A stretch of DNA of 64,000 bases, from assembly GCF_023074185.1 (NCBI RefSeq), contig NZ_JADPKY010000132.1, positions 124,001 through 188,000 on the forward strand. Direction: 5' to 3'. Shown piece by piece: positions 34,931-44,028 of this stretch. Made by a program: the position numbers and the translations under genes. The notes beneath the pieces were generated by a model that saw nothing but the letters and a program-made list of their open reading frames with translations, did not search any database and was not told the DNA's origin. How positions within the stretch are numbered: the stretch's first letter is position 1; every line of letters starts with the position of its first letter. Source of the DNA: Bradyrhizobium sp. 132 (GTDB taxonomy: Bacteria > Pseudomonadota > Alphaproteobacteria > Rhizobiales > Xanthobacteraceae).

Positions 34931-36139
34931 ATGAAAGCCGCTTTTGTCCTGGCCGCAGCGCTGGCTGCCTGCCTGTCTGCGCCGGCCTCCGCACAAAAAT
35001 CCTATGGTCCCGGCGTCACCGACACCGAGATCAAGATCGGCAACACCATGCCCTATAGCGGGCCTGCGTCGCCGCTCGGCATCACCGGCAGGGTGATCGC
35101 GGCCTATTTTGACGAGGTCAACGAGAAGGGCGGCGTCAACGGCCGCAAGCTCAATCTGCTGTCGCTCGACGACGCGTTCTCGCCGCCGAAGACCATGGAA
35201 GCGGCACGGCGGCTGGTCGAGGGCGATGGCGTCGCCTTCATCTTCGCGACCATGGGCACGGCCCCGAGCTCGGCGATCGCGAAATATCTCAACAGCAACA
35301 AGGTGCCGCAGCTATTTCTGATCAGCTCGGCCTCGAAGTGGAACGACCCCGCCAACATGCCCTGGTCGATGGCGCTGCCTTGGGCCCCGAACTACACCAG
35401 CGAAGCCGCCATCGACGTCGCCTATGCCCGCGCCAAGAACCCCAATGCGCGCTTCGCGGTGCTCTATCAGAACGATGACGCCGGCAAGGAGTATCTGCGC
35501 GGCGTCAAGGAAGCGCTTGGCGCCGATGCAGACAAGGCGATCGCGATGGCGTCGAGCTTCGAGGTCGCCGACCCCACCGTCGATTCCCAGGTGCTGACGC
35601 TCGCCAACACCAAGGCCGACGTCTTCATGATCTATTCGGTGACGCCGCGCGCTTGCGCCCAGGCGATCCGCAAGGCGCATGAGGTCGGCTGGCAGGCGAC
35701 GCGCTTCCTCGCCTCCGGCTGCGCCAACAAGGCGACTGTGATGGTGCCGGCCGGGCTCGACGCAGGCAAGGGCGTGCTCTCGCTCGGCTCGCTCAAGCCG
35801 TTCGTCGAGGTGCCGAAGGACGATCCGGCGATGACGATCTATATCGACTTCATGAAGAAGCGCCTGCCCAATGCCGACGTCAACAATGTTGCCGGTCTCT
35901 ACGGCTACACCGTCGCCGAGGCGCTGGTGGTGCTGCTCAAGCAGTGCAAGGACAATCTGACGCGCGAGAACATCATGGCGCAGGCGGCGAACCTGAAGAA
36001 CGTGCCGCTGTCGCTGCTGATGCCCGGCATCACGCTCAACACCACGCCGCAGGATTTCCGCCCGATCAAGGACGGCTATATGCTCCAGTTCGACGGCAAC
36101 GACTGGATCGTGGCGAGCGAGCTGTTGCGCGGCACGTGA
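34931..36139 (+). CDS. Orphan Liv-type ABC substrate-binding protein
   Basis: 402 aa. A Sec signal peptide (MKAAFVLAAALAACLSAPASA) precedes a type I periplasmic binding fold: GVTDTEIKIGNTMPYSGPASPLG, GGVNGRKLNLLSLDDAFSP, and IATMGTAPSSAIAKYLN-like FIFATMGTAPSS. It binds a small ligand such as an amino acid or carboxylate. No permease or ATPase gene lies next to it; it may use a transporter encoded elsewhere. The acyl-CoA dehydrogenase gene 224 bases downstream is separated by repeat elements. Confidence 0.85.
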   Translation: MKAAFVLAAALAACLSAPASAQKSYGPGVTDTEIKIGNTMPYSGPASPLGITGRVIAAYFDEVNEKGGVNGRKLNLLSLDDAFSPPKTMEAARRLVEGDGVAFIFATMGTAPSSAIAKYLNSNKVPQLFLISSASKWNDPANMPWSMALPWAPNYTSEAAIDVAYARAKNPNARFAVLYQNDDAGKEYLRGVKEALGADADKAIAMASSFEVADPTVDSQVLTLANTKADVFMIYSVTPRACAQAIRKAHEVGWQATRFLASGCANKATVMVPAGLDAGKGVLSLGSLKPFVEVPKDDPAMTIYIDFMKKRLPNADVNNVAGLYGYTVAEALVVLLKQCKDNLTRENIMAQAANLKNVPLSLLMPGITLNTTPQDFRPIKDGYMLQFDGNDWIVASELLRGT

Positions 36140-36171
36140 TGGCAAGCCGGCTATCGCGGTTGGTGACGGCG

Positions 36172-36298
36172 CATCCTTCGAGACGCCCGCTTTCGCGGGC
36201 TCCTCAGGATGAGGGCGGAATGCGTAGCGGCAGGTTCAACAGGCGCGAATGCCGCTTAGCCTCACCCTGAGGAGACCGCGGAGCGGTCGTCACGAAGG
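36172..36298. repeat. Two inverted half-copies of the CCTCATCCTGAGGAG palindrome family
   Basis: 36172-36214 is the reverse complement of the CCTCATCCTGAGGAG...GTCTCGAAGGATG half-element seen at 7858. 36260-36298 is a further, more diverged copy (CCTCACCCTGAGGAG...CACGAAGG) in the opposite direction. The pair faces each other in the gap between the binding protein and acyl-CoA dehydrogenase genes. Confidence 0.7.
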
Positions 36299-36363
36299 GC
36301 GAAGCGTGCGTCCACCTACCACGGAAGCAAAGTGCGATCACCTTCAGCGAACAGGAGAGCAAA

Positions 36364-37584
36364 ATGGATTTCCACCACTCCGACCGTTCGCTGGAGCTGC
36401 AGGAGCGCGTCCGTCAGTTCATGCGGACGCATGTCGAGCCGGTCGAAGAGCTCTATTACGAGCAGGTGAAGCCGGAAGCGACGCGCTACAAGACGCCGCA
36501 AGTGTTGCAGGACCTGAAACGGCTGGCGCGCGAGCAGGGGCTCTGGAACCTGTTCCTATCCGGCGAGCACGGACCCGGATTGACGAACCTCGAATATGCG
36601 CCCGTGAAGGAGATCATGGGCCGCATCCTCTGGGCGCCCGAAATCTTCAATTGCTCGGCGCCCGATGTCGGCAACATGGAGGTGCTGGCAAATTACGGCA
36701 CGCCCGCGCAGCAGGAGCGCTGGTTGAAGCCGCTGCTGGAAGGACGCATCCGCTCCGGCTTCTCGATGACGGAGCCGCAGGTCGCCTCCAGCGACGCCAC
36801 CAACATCCAGTGCCAGATCGAGCGAGACGGCGGCGACTACGTCGTCAACGGCCGGAAGTGGTTCACGTCAGGCGCAATGAACGAGGATTGCGATATCCTG
36901 ATCGTGATGGGCAAGACCGCGCCCGACGATCCCGATCGTCATCGCCAGCAATCCATGATCCTGGTGCCGAAGGCGACGCCTGGCGTGCGCATCGTCCGGG
37001 ACATGCTCACTTACGGCTACGACGACGCGCCGGTCGGCCACCCCGAGATCGTCTACGAGAACGTCCGTGTGCCCGCCGAGAACATCCTGCTCGGCGAAGG
37101 CCGCGGCTTCGAAATCGCGCAAGGTAGGCTCGGCCCCGGCCGCATCCATCATTGCATGCGGCTGATCGGTTGCGCCCAGCGCGCGCTGGAATTGATGTGC
37201 CAGCGCGCGGTCTCCCGCACAGCCTTCGGCAAGCCGCTCGCGGAGCAGGGCTCGGTGCGCGAGGACATCGCACATTCATTCTGCGAGGTCGCGCAGGCGC
37301 GCTTGCTCACGTTGCAGGCCGCCGACAGGATGGACCGCGAAGGCAACAAGGCCGCGCGCGACCTGATCGCGGCCGCCAAGATCGTGGTGCCCAGCATGGC
37401 CGCCCGCGTCATCGACCGCGCCATCCAGATCCACGGCGCTGCCGGCGTCTCGCAGGATACGTTCCTCGCGCGTGCTTACGTCTACGCCCGCTTCATCCGT
37501 ATCGGCGACGGACCGGATCAGGTGCATCTTGCGGCAGTGGGGAAGGAGCTGATCAAGCGCGGCGGGGTGATCGGCGTAGGCTAG
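36364..37584 (+). CDS. Acyl-CoA dehydrogenase
   Basis: 406 aa with GAACAGGAG before ATG. The family pattern is complete: N-terminal helical domain with LAREQGLWNLFLSGEHGP, the FSMTEPQVASSDATNIQC FAD-binding strand, GRKWFTSGAMNEDCD, and the C-terminal helical domain with IQIHGAAGVSQDTFLARAYVYARFIRIGDGPDQVH. A catalytic Glu position is not certain from sight. It oxidises an acyl-CoA to the 2-enoyl-CoA with FAD. No enoyl-CoA hydratase or ETF gene lies beside it, and the chain specificity is unknown. Confidence 0.88.
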   Translation: MDFHHSDRSLELQERVRQFMRTHVEPVEELYYEQVKPEATRYKTPQVLQDLKRLAREQGLWNLFLSGEHGPGLTNLEYAPVKEIMGRILWAPEIFNCSAPDVGNMEVLANYGTPAQQERWLKPLLEGRIRSGFSMTEPQVASSDATNIQCQIERDGGDYVVNGRKWFTSGAMNEDCDILIVMGKTAPDDPDRHRQQSMILVPKATPGVRIVRDMLTYGYDDAPVGHPEIVYENVRVPAENILLGEGRGFEIAQGRLGPGRIHHCMRLIGCAQRALELMCQRAVSRTAFGKPLAEQGSVREDIAHSFCEVAQARLLTLQAADRMDREGNKAARDLIAAAKIVVPSMAARVIDRAIQIHGAAGVSQDTFLARAYVYARFIRIGDGPDQVHLAAVGKELIKRGGVIGVG

Positions 37585-37920
37585 AGCCTCCTGCTGCCGA
37601 ACGACGATATGCAACGTCTCCTGCAGTCTCGCGCTGTTGCGGCTTTCACGGAAGTCCCGCAATTCGCTTCTATCGCTGAGCACGTAAGACTCCGGAAGTC
37701 GAAATCCGCGGCTCTCGGAGTCATGCTGCTGACGCAATTCCTGTCTTAGACGGCTACAACTAAAACACTGTGCGGGACCGATCTGGTTCCCACAAAGGTT
37801 CCGCAGCCGGGGTTCTCGAATCCGCAAAGAATTGGCGCAAGTTCGAAACGCCTCCGCGTTCGCTTGACCATGTTCTGCGGCATCGGGAACCGCACGATCC
37901 GGAAAATCAAAGGAGATCTG
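37585..37920. other. 336-base gap between acyl-CoA dehydrogenase and RlpA-like genes
   Basis: I see no convincing gene, hairpin terminator or repeat here. The only clear signal is the AAAGGAG ribosome-binding site just before 37921. Confidence 0.6.
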
Positions 37921-38412
37921 ATGTTGTTCCGCTCGAGCGCCGCAATTTGCGGCGCCCTGGTTGCGCTTGCCGTTTCCGTTACCGTTGCTCGAAGTGCAAC
38001 AAGTGAGGTTCAGCCAAGCGCTGTCGTCGATGCCGCCTCTGGGGATGCGATCGTTGGCGCAGCATCCACGTATAATCCATTCAAGCCCGGTAAAGAGGAA
38101 GGCGGCCCGAGCACAGCCTCCGGCGAGCGTTATGATCCCTCGGTATGGACGGCTGCCATCAAGACGAGCTTGCGTCGGAAATTTGGTGGGGTCCAATTCG
38201 GGGCGCGACCGAAATATGCTCTCGTCGAGGCCGTCGGCAAGAAGGTCATCGTCAAGATAAATGACGTGGGGCCGCTCAGGCCCGGCCGCATCATTGACCT
38301 CAATGAGCGGACGATGCGCCATTTCGATCCGAGCATGGAGCTCGGTGTCATTCCTGACGTCACAGTCAAGCCACTGTCCGGCGACGATTGGATTCCTGGG
38401 CCTGTTGGCTGA
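37921..38412 (+). CDS. RlpA-like double-psi beta-barrel protein, secreted
   Basis: 163 aa from ATG 37921, which has AAAGGAGATCTG before it; an earlier ATG at 37864 lacks such a site. A signal peptide (about residues 1-25) is followed by a DPBB fold: ASTYNPFKPG, STASGERYDPSVWTAAIK, and VIVKINDVGPLRPGRIIDLNERTMRHFDP. The KINDVGP and GRIIDL segments match the RlpA core, whose members cleave or bind peptidoglycan in the periplasm. The C-terminal SPOR domain of full RlpA is absent. It stands alone between an acyl-CoA dehydrogenase and a LysR gene. Confidence 0.8.
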   Translation: MLFRSSAAICGALVALAVSVTVARSATSEVQPSAVVDAASGDAIVGAASTYNPFKPGKEEGGPSTASGERYDPSVWTAAIKTSLRRKFGGVQFGARPKYALVEAVGKKVIVKINDVGPLRPGRIIDLNERTMRHFDPSMELGVIPDVTVKPLSGDDWIPGPVG

Positions 38413-38469
38413 ACGCTATACCCGAAGGAGGCACAGCACAGCCCTCAGGGATGGCGGAAAAGCTTCGTA

Positions 38470-39378
38470 CTAACCGCGCTTCCTTCGCGCGTCGTGATGG
38501 CGTAGCGCGTCGACGATCACCTTGAATGCAGCCGAGTTCTGCCGCGAGGTCGGATAATAGACATAATAGCCATCGAATTTCGGCGACCAGTCGTCGAGCA
38601 CGATGACGAGTTCGCCGGACCGGATGTGCTGCGCCACCATGTCTTCGGGGACATAGGCGATGCCGAAGCCCTTCACGGCGGCGTCGATCATCGCGCGCGA
38701 CTCATTGAAGGTCACTTGTCCCTCGATGCGTACCCGCAAGTCAGAACCGTTCTTGGCGAACTCCCATACATAATGACCGCCCGCCGCCTCGCGACGTTTG
38801 ATGCAGACGTGATCTAACAGATCTTGCGGATGCTTTGGTTTCGGGTGCTCTTTCAGATATCCGGGCGAGGCGACCGCGACGAGCCGCCAATCCGGGCCGA
38901 TGCGCACCGCGATCATGTCTTTCTCGACACTCTCACCGAGGCGTATGCCTGCATCGAAACCGTCTTCGACGATGTTGCGGAAGGCCGTGTCGAGGCTGAA
39001 CTCGACTTTGAGATCGGGATATTTTTTCAGGGCCGGCGACAGCTTTGGCCAGACGACCGTTTCCAGCGCATGTTCGGAGAGCGTGATCCGGACGGTCCCC
39101 GACGGCGTGTCGCGCAGGGACATCAGCGCCGCGATATCGCGCTCGATCTCTTCGATGCGGGGCGCAACCGAGGCCTGAAGTCGCTCGCCCGCCTCGGTCA
39201 GGCCGACGCTGCGGGTCGTGCGCGTGAGAAGCCGCAGGCCCATCTGCGATTCCAGGCGCTTGATCGTATGGCTGAGCGTCGACTGCACGACGCCCAGTTT
39301 CGCGGCGGCTTTCGTAAAGCTGCGCTCGCGGGCGACGGCTACGAAAGCCAGCAGATCGTTGAAATCCTGGCTTGCCAT
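38470..39378 (-). CDS. LysR-family transcriptional regulator
   Basis: 302 aa. The winged HTH is at residues 6-65 (FVAVARERSFTKAAAKLGVVQSTLSHTIKRLE), followed by the linker helix and a periplasmic-binding-like effector domain with VRITLSEHALETVVWP. It is divergent from an MFS efflux gene with 130 bases between the starts, so it most likely controls that gene and itself. The effector is unknown. Confidence 0.9.
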   Translation of the reverse strand: MASQDFNDLLAFVAVARERSFTKAAAKLGVVQSTLSHTIKRLESQMGLRLLTRTTRSVGLTEAGERLQASVAPRIEEIERDIAALMSLRDTPSGTVRITLSEHALETVVWPKLSPALKKYPDLKVEFSLDTAFRNIVEDGFDAGIRLGESVEKDMIAVRIGPDWRLVAVASPGYLKEHPKPKHPQDLLDHVCIKRREAAGGHYVWEFAKNGSDLRVRIEGQVTFNESRAMIDAAVKGFGIAYVPEDMVAQHIRSGELVIVLDDWSPKFDGYYVYYPTSRQNSAAFKVIVDALRHHDARRKRG

Positions 39379-39419
39379 GGCTGCGACTATTCATGGCCCG
39401 CATCGATCAATGCAAGCAA

Positions 39420-39434
39420 ATTATATCGTCTAAT
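39420..39434. promoter_or_regulatory. Candidate LysR operator
   Basis: ATTATATCGTCTAAT has ATTA/TAAT arms around seven bases and contains T-N11-A (39421-39433), the usual LysR pattern. It lies in the intergenic space between the LysR and MFS genes. Confidence 0.5.
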
Positions 39435-39508
39435 CGAGCACCGACCGGGCCTCTATCTGTTGTCAGGAACAGCGCCAGCCTGGGCGCCTCTCGACATATG
39501 GATGCCCG

Positions 39509-40738
39509 ATGGACGTCACAACCGATCAGAAGACAACGCAGCCAATGGCCGCATGGAGTGCGGTTTTCGCGCTGTCGCTGTGCGCCTCGACGCTCGTCGC
39601 GTCCGAGTTCATGCCTGTCAGCCTGCTTACGCCGATCGCCAGCGGCCTTCACCTGACGGAAGGACAGGCAGGACAGGCCATTTCCGTTTCCGGGCTGTTC
39701 GCCGTTCTGGCCAGTCTGTTCATCTCGGCGGCGACGGCTGGCTTCGATCGTCGCTCGCTCTTGCTGTGGCTGACCGGCCTGATGCTGGTATCTGGGGTCA
39801 TCGTAGCCTTCGCTCCCAACTATCCAGTCTTCATCGCCGGACGGGCGCTTGTCGGGATCACGATCGGCGGTTTCTGGTCGCTGTCGGCCGCGACGATGAT
39901 CCGCCTGGTCCCGACCACCGACGTGCCGCGCGCTCTTGCGGTTCTCAATGGCGGCAATGCGCTCGCGACCACGATTGCTGCGCCGCTCGGCAGCTTTCTC
40001 GGCCAATACATCGGCTGGCGCGGTGCGTTCTTCTGTGTTGTTCCCGTCGCCGCGCTAACTTTTGTCTGGCAGTTCCTCACGCTGCCGGCGATGCCGAGCC
40101 AGGCGCGGGCCAGCGTGGCGGTAGCGTTCAAGGTCTTGCGCCACCCGCAAGTGCCTTACGGCATGCTCGCAGCCGCGCTGTTCTTCCTCGGACAGTTCGC
40201 ACTCTTCACGTATTTGCGGCCGTTCCTCGAAACGGTAACGCGCGTCGATGTCACGACGATCTCGGCGCTCCTGCTCCTCATGGGGGTTGCGGGTCTCATC
40301 GGGACGTCGATCATCGGGTTCGTCATCCGCGAACGTCTCTACATGTCCCTCATTATCATGCCGTTCGCGATGGCTCTGATAGCCGTCGCAGTGACGGCAT
40401 TCGGTTCGTCACCGATTGCAATTGCCCCGCTGATGTTCCTGTGGGGCTTCATCGGGACGGCCGCGCCCGTGGGTTGGTGGACGTGGGTCAGCAAGGCTTT
40501 GCCCAATGATGCCGAAGTAGGCGGCGGCCTGATGGTCGCGGTGGTGCAACTGGCCATCACCACGGGAGCGGCCGGCGGCGGCGTTCTCTTCGACTACAGC
40601 GGCTATCAAAGCACCTTTCTGTTCAGCGCCGCCATCCTCGCTCTCTCATCGTCCGTCATTTTGGTCGGAGCCCTTCGACGCAAGGCAACAGCCGACGTTC
40701 GATGCGCTGCTTGCGGGTCGGCGAGCCCGGCCTTGTGA
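39509..40738 (+). CDS. MFS efflux transporter (arabinose-efflux/Bcr type)
   Basis: 409 aa with about 12 membrane helices. It opens with a short polar stretch and then AWSAVFALSLCASTLVASEFMPVSLLTPIA; loop motif DRRSLLLWLTG and VGITIGGFWSLSAATMIRLVP mark the first six helices. Proton-driven export of sugars, drugs or metabolites is the usual role in this subfamily (YdhP/AraJ-like). It diverges from the LysR gene that probably regulates it. Confidence 0.88.
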   Translation: MDVTTDQKTTQPMAAWSAVFALSLCASTLVASEFMPVSLLTPIASGLHLTEGQAGQAISVSGLFAVLASLFISAATAGFDRRSLLLWLTGLMLVSGVIVAFAPNYPVFIAGRALVGITIGGFWSLSAATMIRLVPTTDVPRALAVLNGGNALATTIAAPLGSFLGQYIGWRGAFFCVVPVAALTFVWQFLTLPAMPSQARASVAVAFKVLRHPQVPYGMLAAALFFLGQFALFTYLRPFLETVTRVDVTTISALLLLMGVAGLIGTSIIGFVIRERLYMSLIIMPFAMALIAVAVTAFGSSPIAIAPLMFLWGFIGTAAPVGWWTWVSKALPNDAEVGGGLMVAVVQLAITTGAAGGGVLFDYSGYQSTFLFSAAILALSSSVILVGALRRKATADVRCAACGSASPAL

Positions 40739-40888
40739 CGCAGCCTCGCCGACACGCCGAAAAGGAGACCACCAGACAGCAGCGCAGGCCGGGAACATCA
40801 CGAAGATTTATATTTCCGAAGTGTATCCTGGAGCGGCTGAGCGCGTTGTGCGACAGCGACTTGACCGGCCCGCGATTGCGAGATCCAA

Positions 40889-41683
40889 ATGCAGAATAGT
40901 GATGAGGTGCTCAGCAAAGTTCCTGAGGTCACACTTGGATTTTGGATCATCAAGATCCTTGCCACGACGCTCGGCGAAACCGGCGGTGACTTGGTTACGA
41001 TGGGCTGGCTGCACGCTGACCAAAATGCTCAAAATGGCGGCTATTTGATCGGCACTGCCATCTTCTTTGCCGTGTTTGTTGCGGCAGTGATTGTGCAAAT
41101 TTCGATGAGGCGGTTCAACGCCTGGATTTATTGGCTGGCCATTGTGGCCTCGACGACGGTTGGCACGGCGATGGCCGACCTTTTTGATCGCTCGTTGGGT
41201 GTCGGCTACACGGGAGGCTCGTCTATTTTGTTAGCCTGCGTATTGTGCTCGCTCGCCGCTTGGTATCTTGCCCTCGGCTCGGTGAATGTTCAGACGGTGG
41301 CCACGCCGAAGGTGGAAGCCTTCTATTGGATGACAATCACGTTTTCCCAGACGCTCGGCACAGCGCTTGGTGATTGGGTCGCGGATGCGGGACTTGGATA
41401 CGAAGGTGGCGCACTTGTGTTTGGCGCTGGACTGGCTGTCCTTGTCGCTGCCTACTACTGGACCAACATCTCCCACGTGGTTCTGTTCTGGGCGGCCTTT
41501 ATTCTCACCCGACCTCTCGGTGCGACGGTCGGAGACTTCCTCGATAAGCCGGTAAGCCAGGGTGGGCTTCATCTAAGCCGGCCCTTTGCCTCAGCGGTGT
41601 TGGCTGCGTGTATCCTCGCGTGCCTGCTGTTGCTGCCTCAGAGAGCGGGAAGGCATCCAGCGGCGACTGCAAGTTCCACATGA
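40889..41683 (+). CDS. Membrane protein of the COG4705 type with four internal repeats
   Basis: 264 aa with about eight hydrophobic segments. Four similar motifs recur: TLGETGGD (27-34), TVGTAMAD (90-97), TLGTALGD (155-162) and PLGATVGD (209-216), each followed by an acidic or glycine-rich turn. This suggests a fourfold repeat of a two-helix unit in the inner membrane with an Asp in each, possibly lining a channel or ion path. I know of no firm function for the family. Neighbours are the MFS gene and a chemoreceptor, with no clear operon link. Confidence 0.75.
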   Translation: MQNSDEVLSKVPEVTLGFWIIKILATTLGETGGDLVTMGWLHADQNAQNGGYLIGTAIFFAVFVAAVIVQISMRRFNAWIYWLAIVASTTVGTAMADLFDRSLGVGYTGGSSILLACVLCSLAAWYLALGSVNVQTVATPKVEAFYWMTITFSQTLGTALGDWVADAGLGYEGGALVFGAGLAVLVAAYYWTNISHVVLFWAAFILTRPLGATVGDFLDKPVSQGGLHLSRPFASAVLAACILACLLLLPQRAGRHPAATASST

Positions 41684-42046
41684 TCCTGGCGAGGACACAG
41701 CGGTCGCTGATGTCTCCAACTTCGCCTCGTAGCCCAACTCTTCTATCGATTGGCATGCATCTTCGAAGGATGCGGGTAAGGGATGCTCTCGCTGGCTGAC
41801 CGGATCAAGAGTGCCGCCCTAGTCCCGGAGGCGTGCAGGATTGAACGGATGGTTCGAGCAGGACTGCATGATGCCATCCTGCCGGTGTTTTGCCCGACGA
41901 GTCAAACGGCTTCGTAAAATCCGCAATGCGTCGCGGGGGCCGCCAAGCCATTGATATCGCTATCCCCGGCTACTGTGCATGGGGTTGTTTTCGCGTTTTT
42001 TGGTGAAGCGACCCCACCGCCGGCTCATCTGGCGGTGGACGCGCCG
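41684..42046. other. 363-base gap between COG4705-type gene and MCP gene
   Basis: No convincing gene is seen. A hairpin at 42014-42038 (CCACCGCC / GGCGGTGG, 9-base loop) lies just past the chemoreceptor stop and may end that minus-strand transcript. Confidence 0.55.
42014..42038 (-). terminator. Hairpin downstream of the MCP gene
   Basis: An 8-bp perfect stem (CCACCGCC at 42014-42021, complement at 42031-42038) sits eight bases past the MCP stop codon on the minus strand. There is no clean T-run after it, so termination is only likely. Confidence 0.4.
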
Positions 42047-43786
42047 TCATCCCGCCTTTGCGATACCGCTGTCCGCCGACCCCGAGCGCAAGTTCTGGAA
42101 GAATTGTTCCACCTCGCGTGACAGCGTGTCCGCGGTTGCGGTCAGGCTGCTCGCCGCCGTGAGCACCGAGGATGCCGCCGTATCGGTCTCGCCGATGGCG
42201 TCGCGGAGCGAGGTGATGTTGGCGACGAGGGTTTCGTTGCCCTGCGCGGCCGACTGCGCGTTGGACGAGATCTCGCGCGTGGCGGCGTCCTGCTGGCCGA
42301 TGGCGCCGGCGATCGCCGAGGTGACGTCGTTGATCTCGCGGACCGCGCCGCCGATCTCGCGCACGGCCTCGACCGCGTTGCGGGTGGAGGACTGGATCAT
42401 CGAGACGTTCTCGCTGATATCGGCGGTCGCCTTCGCGGTCTGGCCGGCAAGCGCCTTCACTTCGTGTGCGACAACGGCAAAGCCGCGGCCGGCGTCGCCA
42501 GCGCGGGCGGCTTCGATGGTGGCGTTGAGCGCGAGCAGATTGGTCTGCTCGGCGATCGCCTGGATCAGGCTGAGCACGCCGTCGATGCGTTGCGTGGCGG
42601 CCGCCAGGCTCTCGATCTCGGCGATCGATTTCTCGGTGCGCTGGCCGGTCTGCTCGACCGCGCTGGCCGACTGCCGCACCTGCCGGCCGATCTCCACCAC
42701 CGACGCCGACAACTCCTCCGCTGCACCCGCGACCGCCGTGACGTTGTGGGAGGCCTGTTCGGTGGCGTTCGCCGCCGTGCCGGCGCGGCTGCTCGCATCC
42801 GCGGTGACGCGGGTGATGGTCTGCGCCGTCTCGCGCATGACGGAGGCGTTGTCGCTGAGGCCGCGCATGATCGCGCCGATCGCCTCGCGAAAAATGTCGA
42901 CGGATTGCTCGATATGGCGGGCGCGCTCCTCGCGCGCAGCGGAGTCCTGCGAGACCTGCGAGGCAAGGTTGCGGTTGCGCCCCATCGCGTCCTGGAAGAT
43001 CTGGATCGCGCGTGCCAGCGCGCCGATCTCGTCGGCGCGGTCAGCGTGCGGCACCACGACGTTCTCGGCGCCGTCTGCGACCTGCTTGATGGTCGCGGTG
43101 ATGGCGGAGAGGGGACGGGCGATCGAGCGGGCGATGATGACGATGCCGATCACGACCAGCGCCAGCGCCACGCCGCCGAGGCAGGTCAGGACGAGCGAGA
43201 GGATGCGATTGGTCTCGATCTCATGCGCGATCTGCCTGCCGCGCTCGGCATAGACCTTGGACAGCGCCTCGAGATCCTTGTTCAGCGCCGAGCGCACGGC
43301 GCGGTTGGCGTCGTTGTCGCCCCATTCGCGGCCCGCGGCCGCATTGATCTCGACGCCGCGCCGCACCAGCTCCTTGCGGAATTCGACGAACTGCTCGATG
43401 CGCTTCTTGAAGGTGGCGAACTGTTCTGCATCGTCAGCCCGGACGATGGTTTGCCAGCGTTTCACGACGTCGAGGATCTGGGCGTTGAACTTGAGCAGGC
43501 CCTCGCCGTATTTCTTGACGACGGCAGGCTCCGTCGACATGTAAACGCCGCGCGATTCCATCACGACCGCATAGACCAGCGAGTTGACCCGCTCGACGTT
43601 GAGCGCGGCGGCGTTCGCGGTCTCGATCGCGCTGGTCAGGTCGGCGCCGCGGCGGCTGTTGTAGTCGGACAGCATCGCGATCGCCGCCGTCAGCAGCGCG
43701 AACAGCGCGAAGATTGCGTACAGCTTGTTGGCAAGCGTAAAGCGGCCTGCCAGGCCGGCGGCATTCCCAGATTGGTTGATGGTCAT
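42047..43786 (-). CDS. Methyl-accepting chemotaxis protein
   Basis: 579 aa from ATG 43784-43786. Transmembrane helix one (LYAIFALFALLTAAIAML) leads to a periplasmic helical sensor of about 150 residues, then helix two (LVLTCLGGVALALVVIGIVII), a HAMP linker, and the long signalling coiled coil. The hairpin tip EQTNLLALNATIEAARAGDAGRGFAVVAHEV is diagnostic. It signals to CheA/CheW; the ligand is unknown. Methylation-site helices flank the tip. Confidence 0.93.
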   Translation of the reverse strand: MTINQSGNAAGLAGRFTLANKLYAIFALFALLTAAIAMLSDYNSRRGADLTSAIETANAAALNVERVNSLVYAVVMESRGVYMSTEPAVVKKYGEGLLKFNAQILDVVKRWQTIVRADDAEQFATFKKRIEQFVEFRKELVRRGVEINAAAGREWGDNDANRAVRSALNKDLEALSKVYAERGRQIAHEIETNRILSLVLTCLGGVALALVVIGIVIIARSIARPLSAITATIKQVADGAENVVVPHADRADEIGALARAIQIFQDAMGRNRNLASQVSQDSAAREERARHIEQSVDIFREAIGAIMRGLSDNASVMRETAQTITRVTADASSRAGTAANATEQASHNVTAVAGAAEELSASVVEIGRQVRQSASAVEQTGQRTEKSIAEIESLAAATQRIDGVLSLIQAIAEQTNLLALNATIEAARAGDAGRGFAVVAHEVKALAGQTAKATADISENVSMIQSSTRNAVEAVREIGGAVREINDVTSAIAGAIGQQDAATREISSNAQSAAQGNETLVANITSLRDAIGETDTAASSVLTAASSLTATADTLSREVEQFFQNLRSGSADSGIAKAG

Positions 43787-44028
43787 GATGTTCAAGGGCC
43801 CTGAATGGCCGGGAGCGGCCGGGAGAGCGCGGTCGTGCAAAATTGATGCAAAACTATGCAGAATGAAGATGGACGCTGCGTTAACGCGGGGTTTGCCCCC
43901 CTTCGCCCTTGGTCGAAAGAAAGGTAAGATATTTCAGCGTCTTGATCTGAAGGTATAGTCTTGGGTTCGTGATAGTCTTGGGATCGTGCTGGACTCGGTC
44001 ACTGGCCGACGAACCCCCGGAGAGACCC

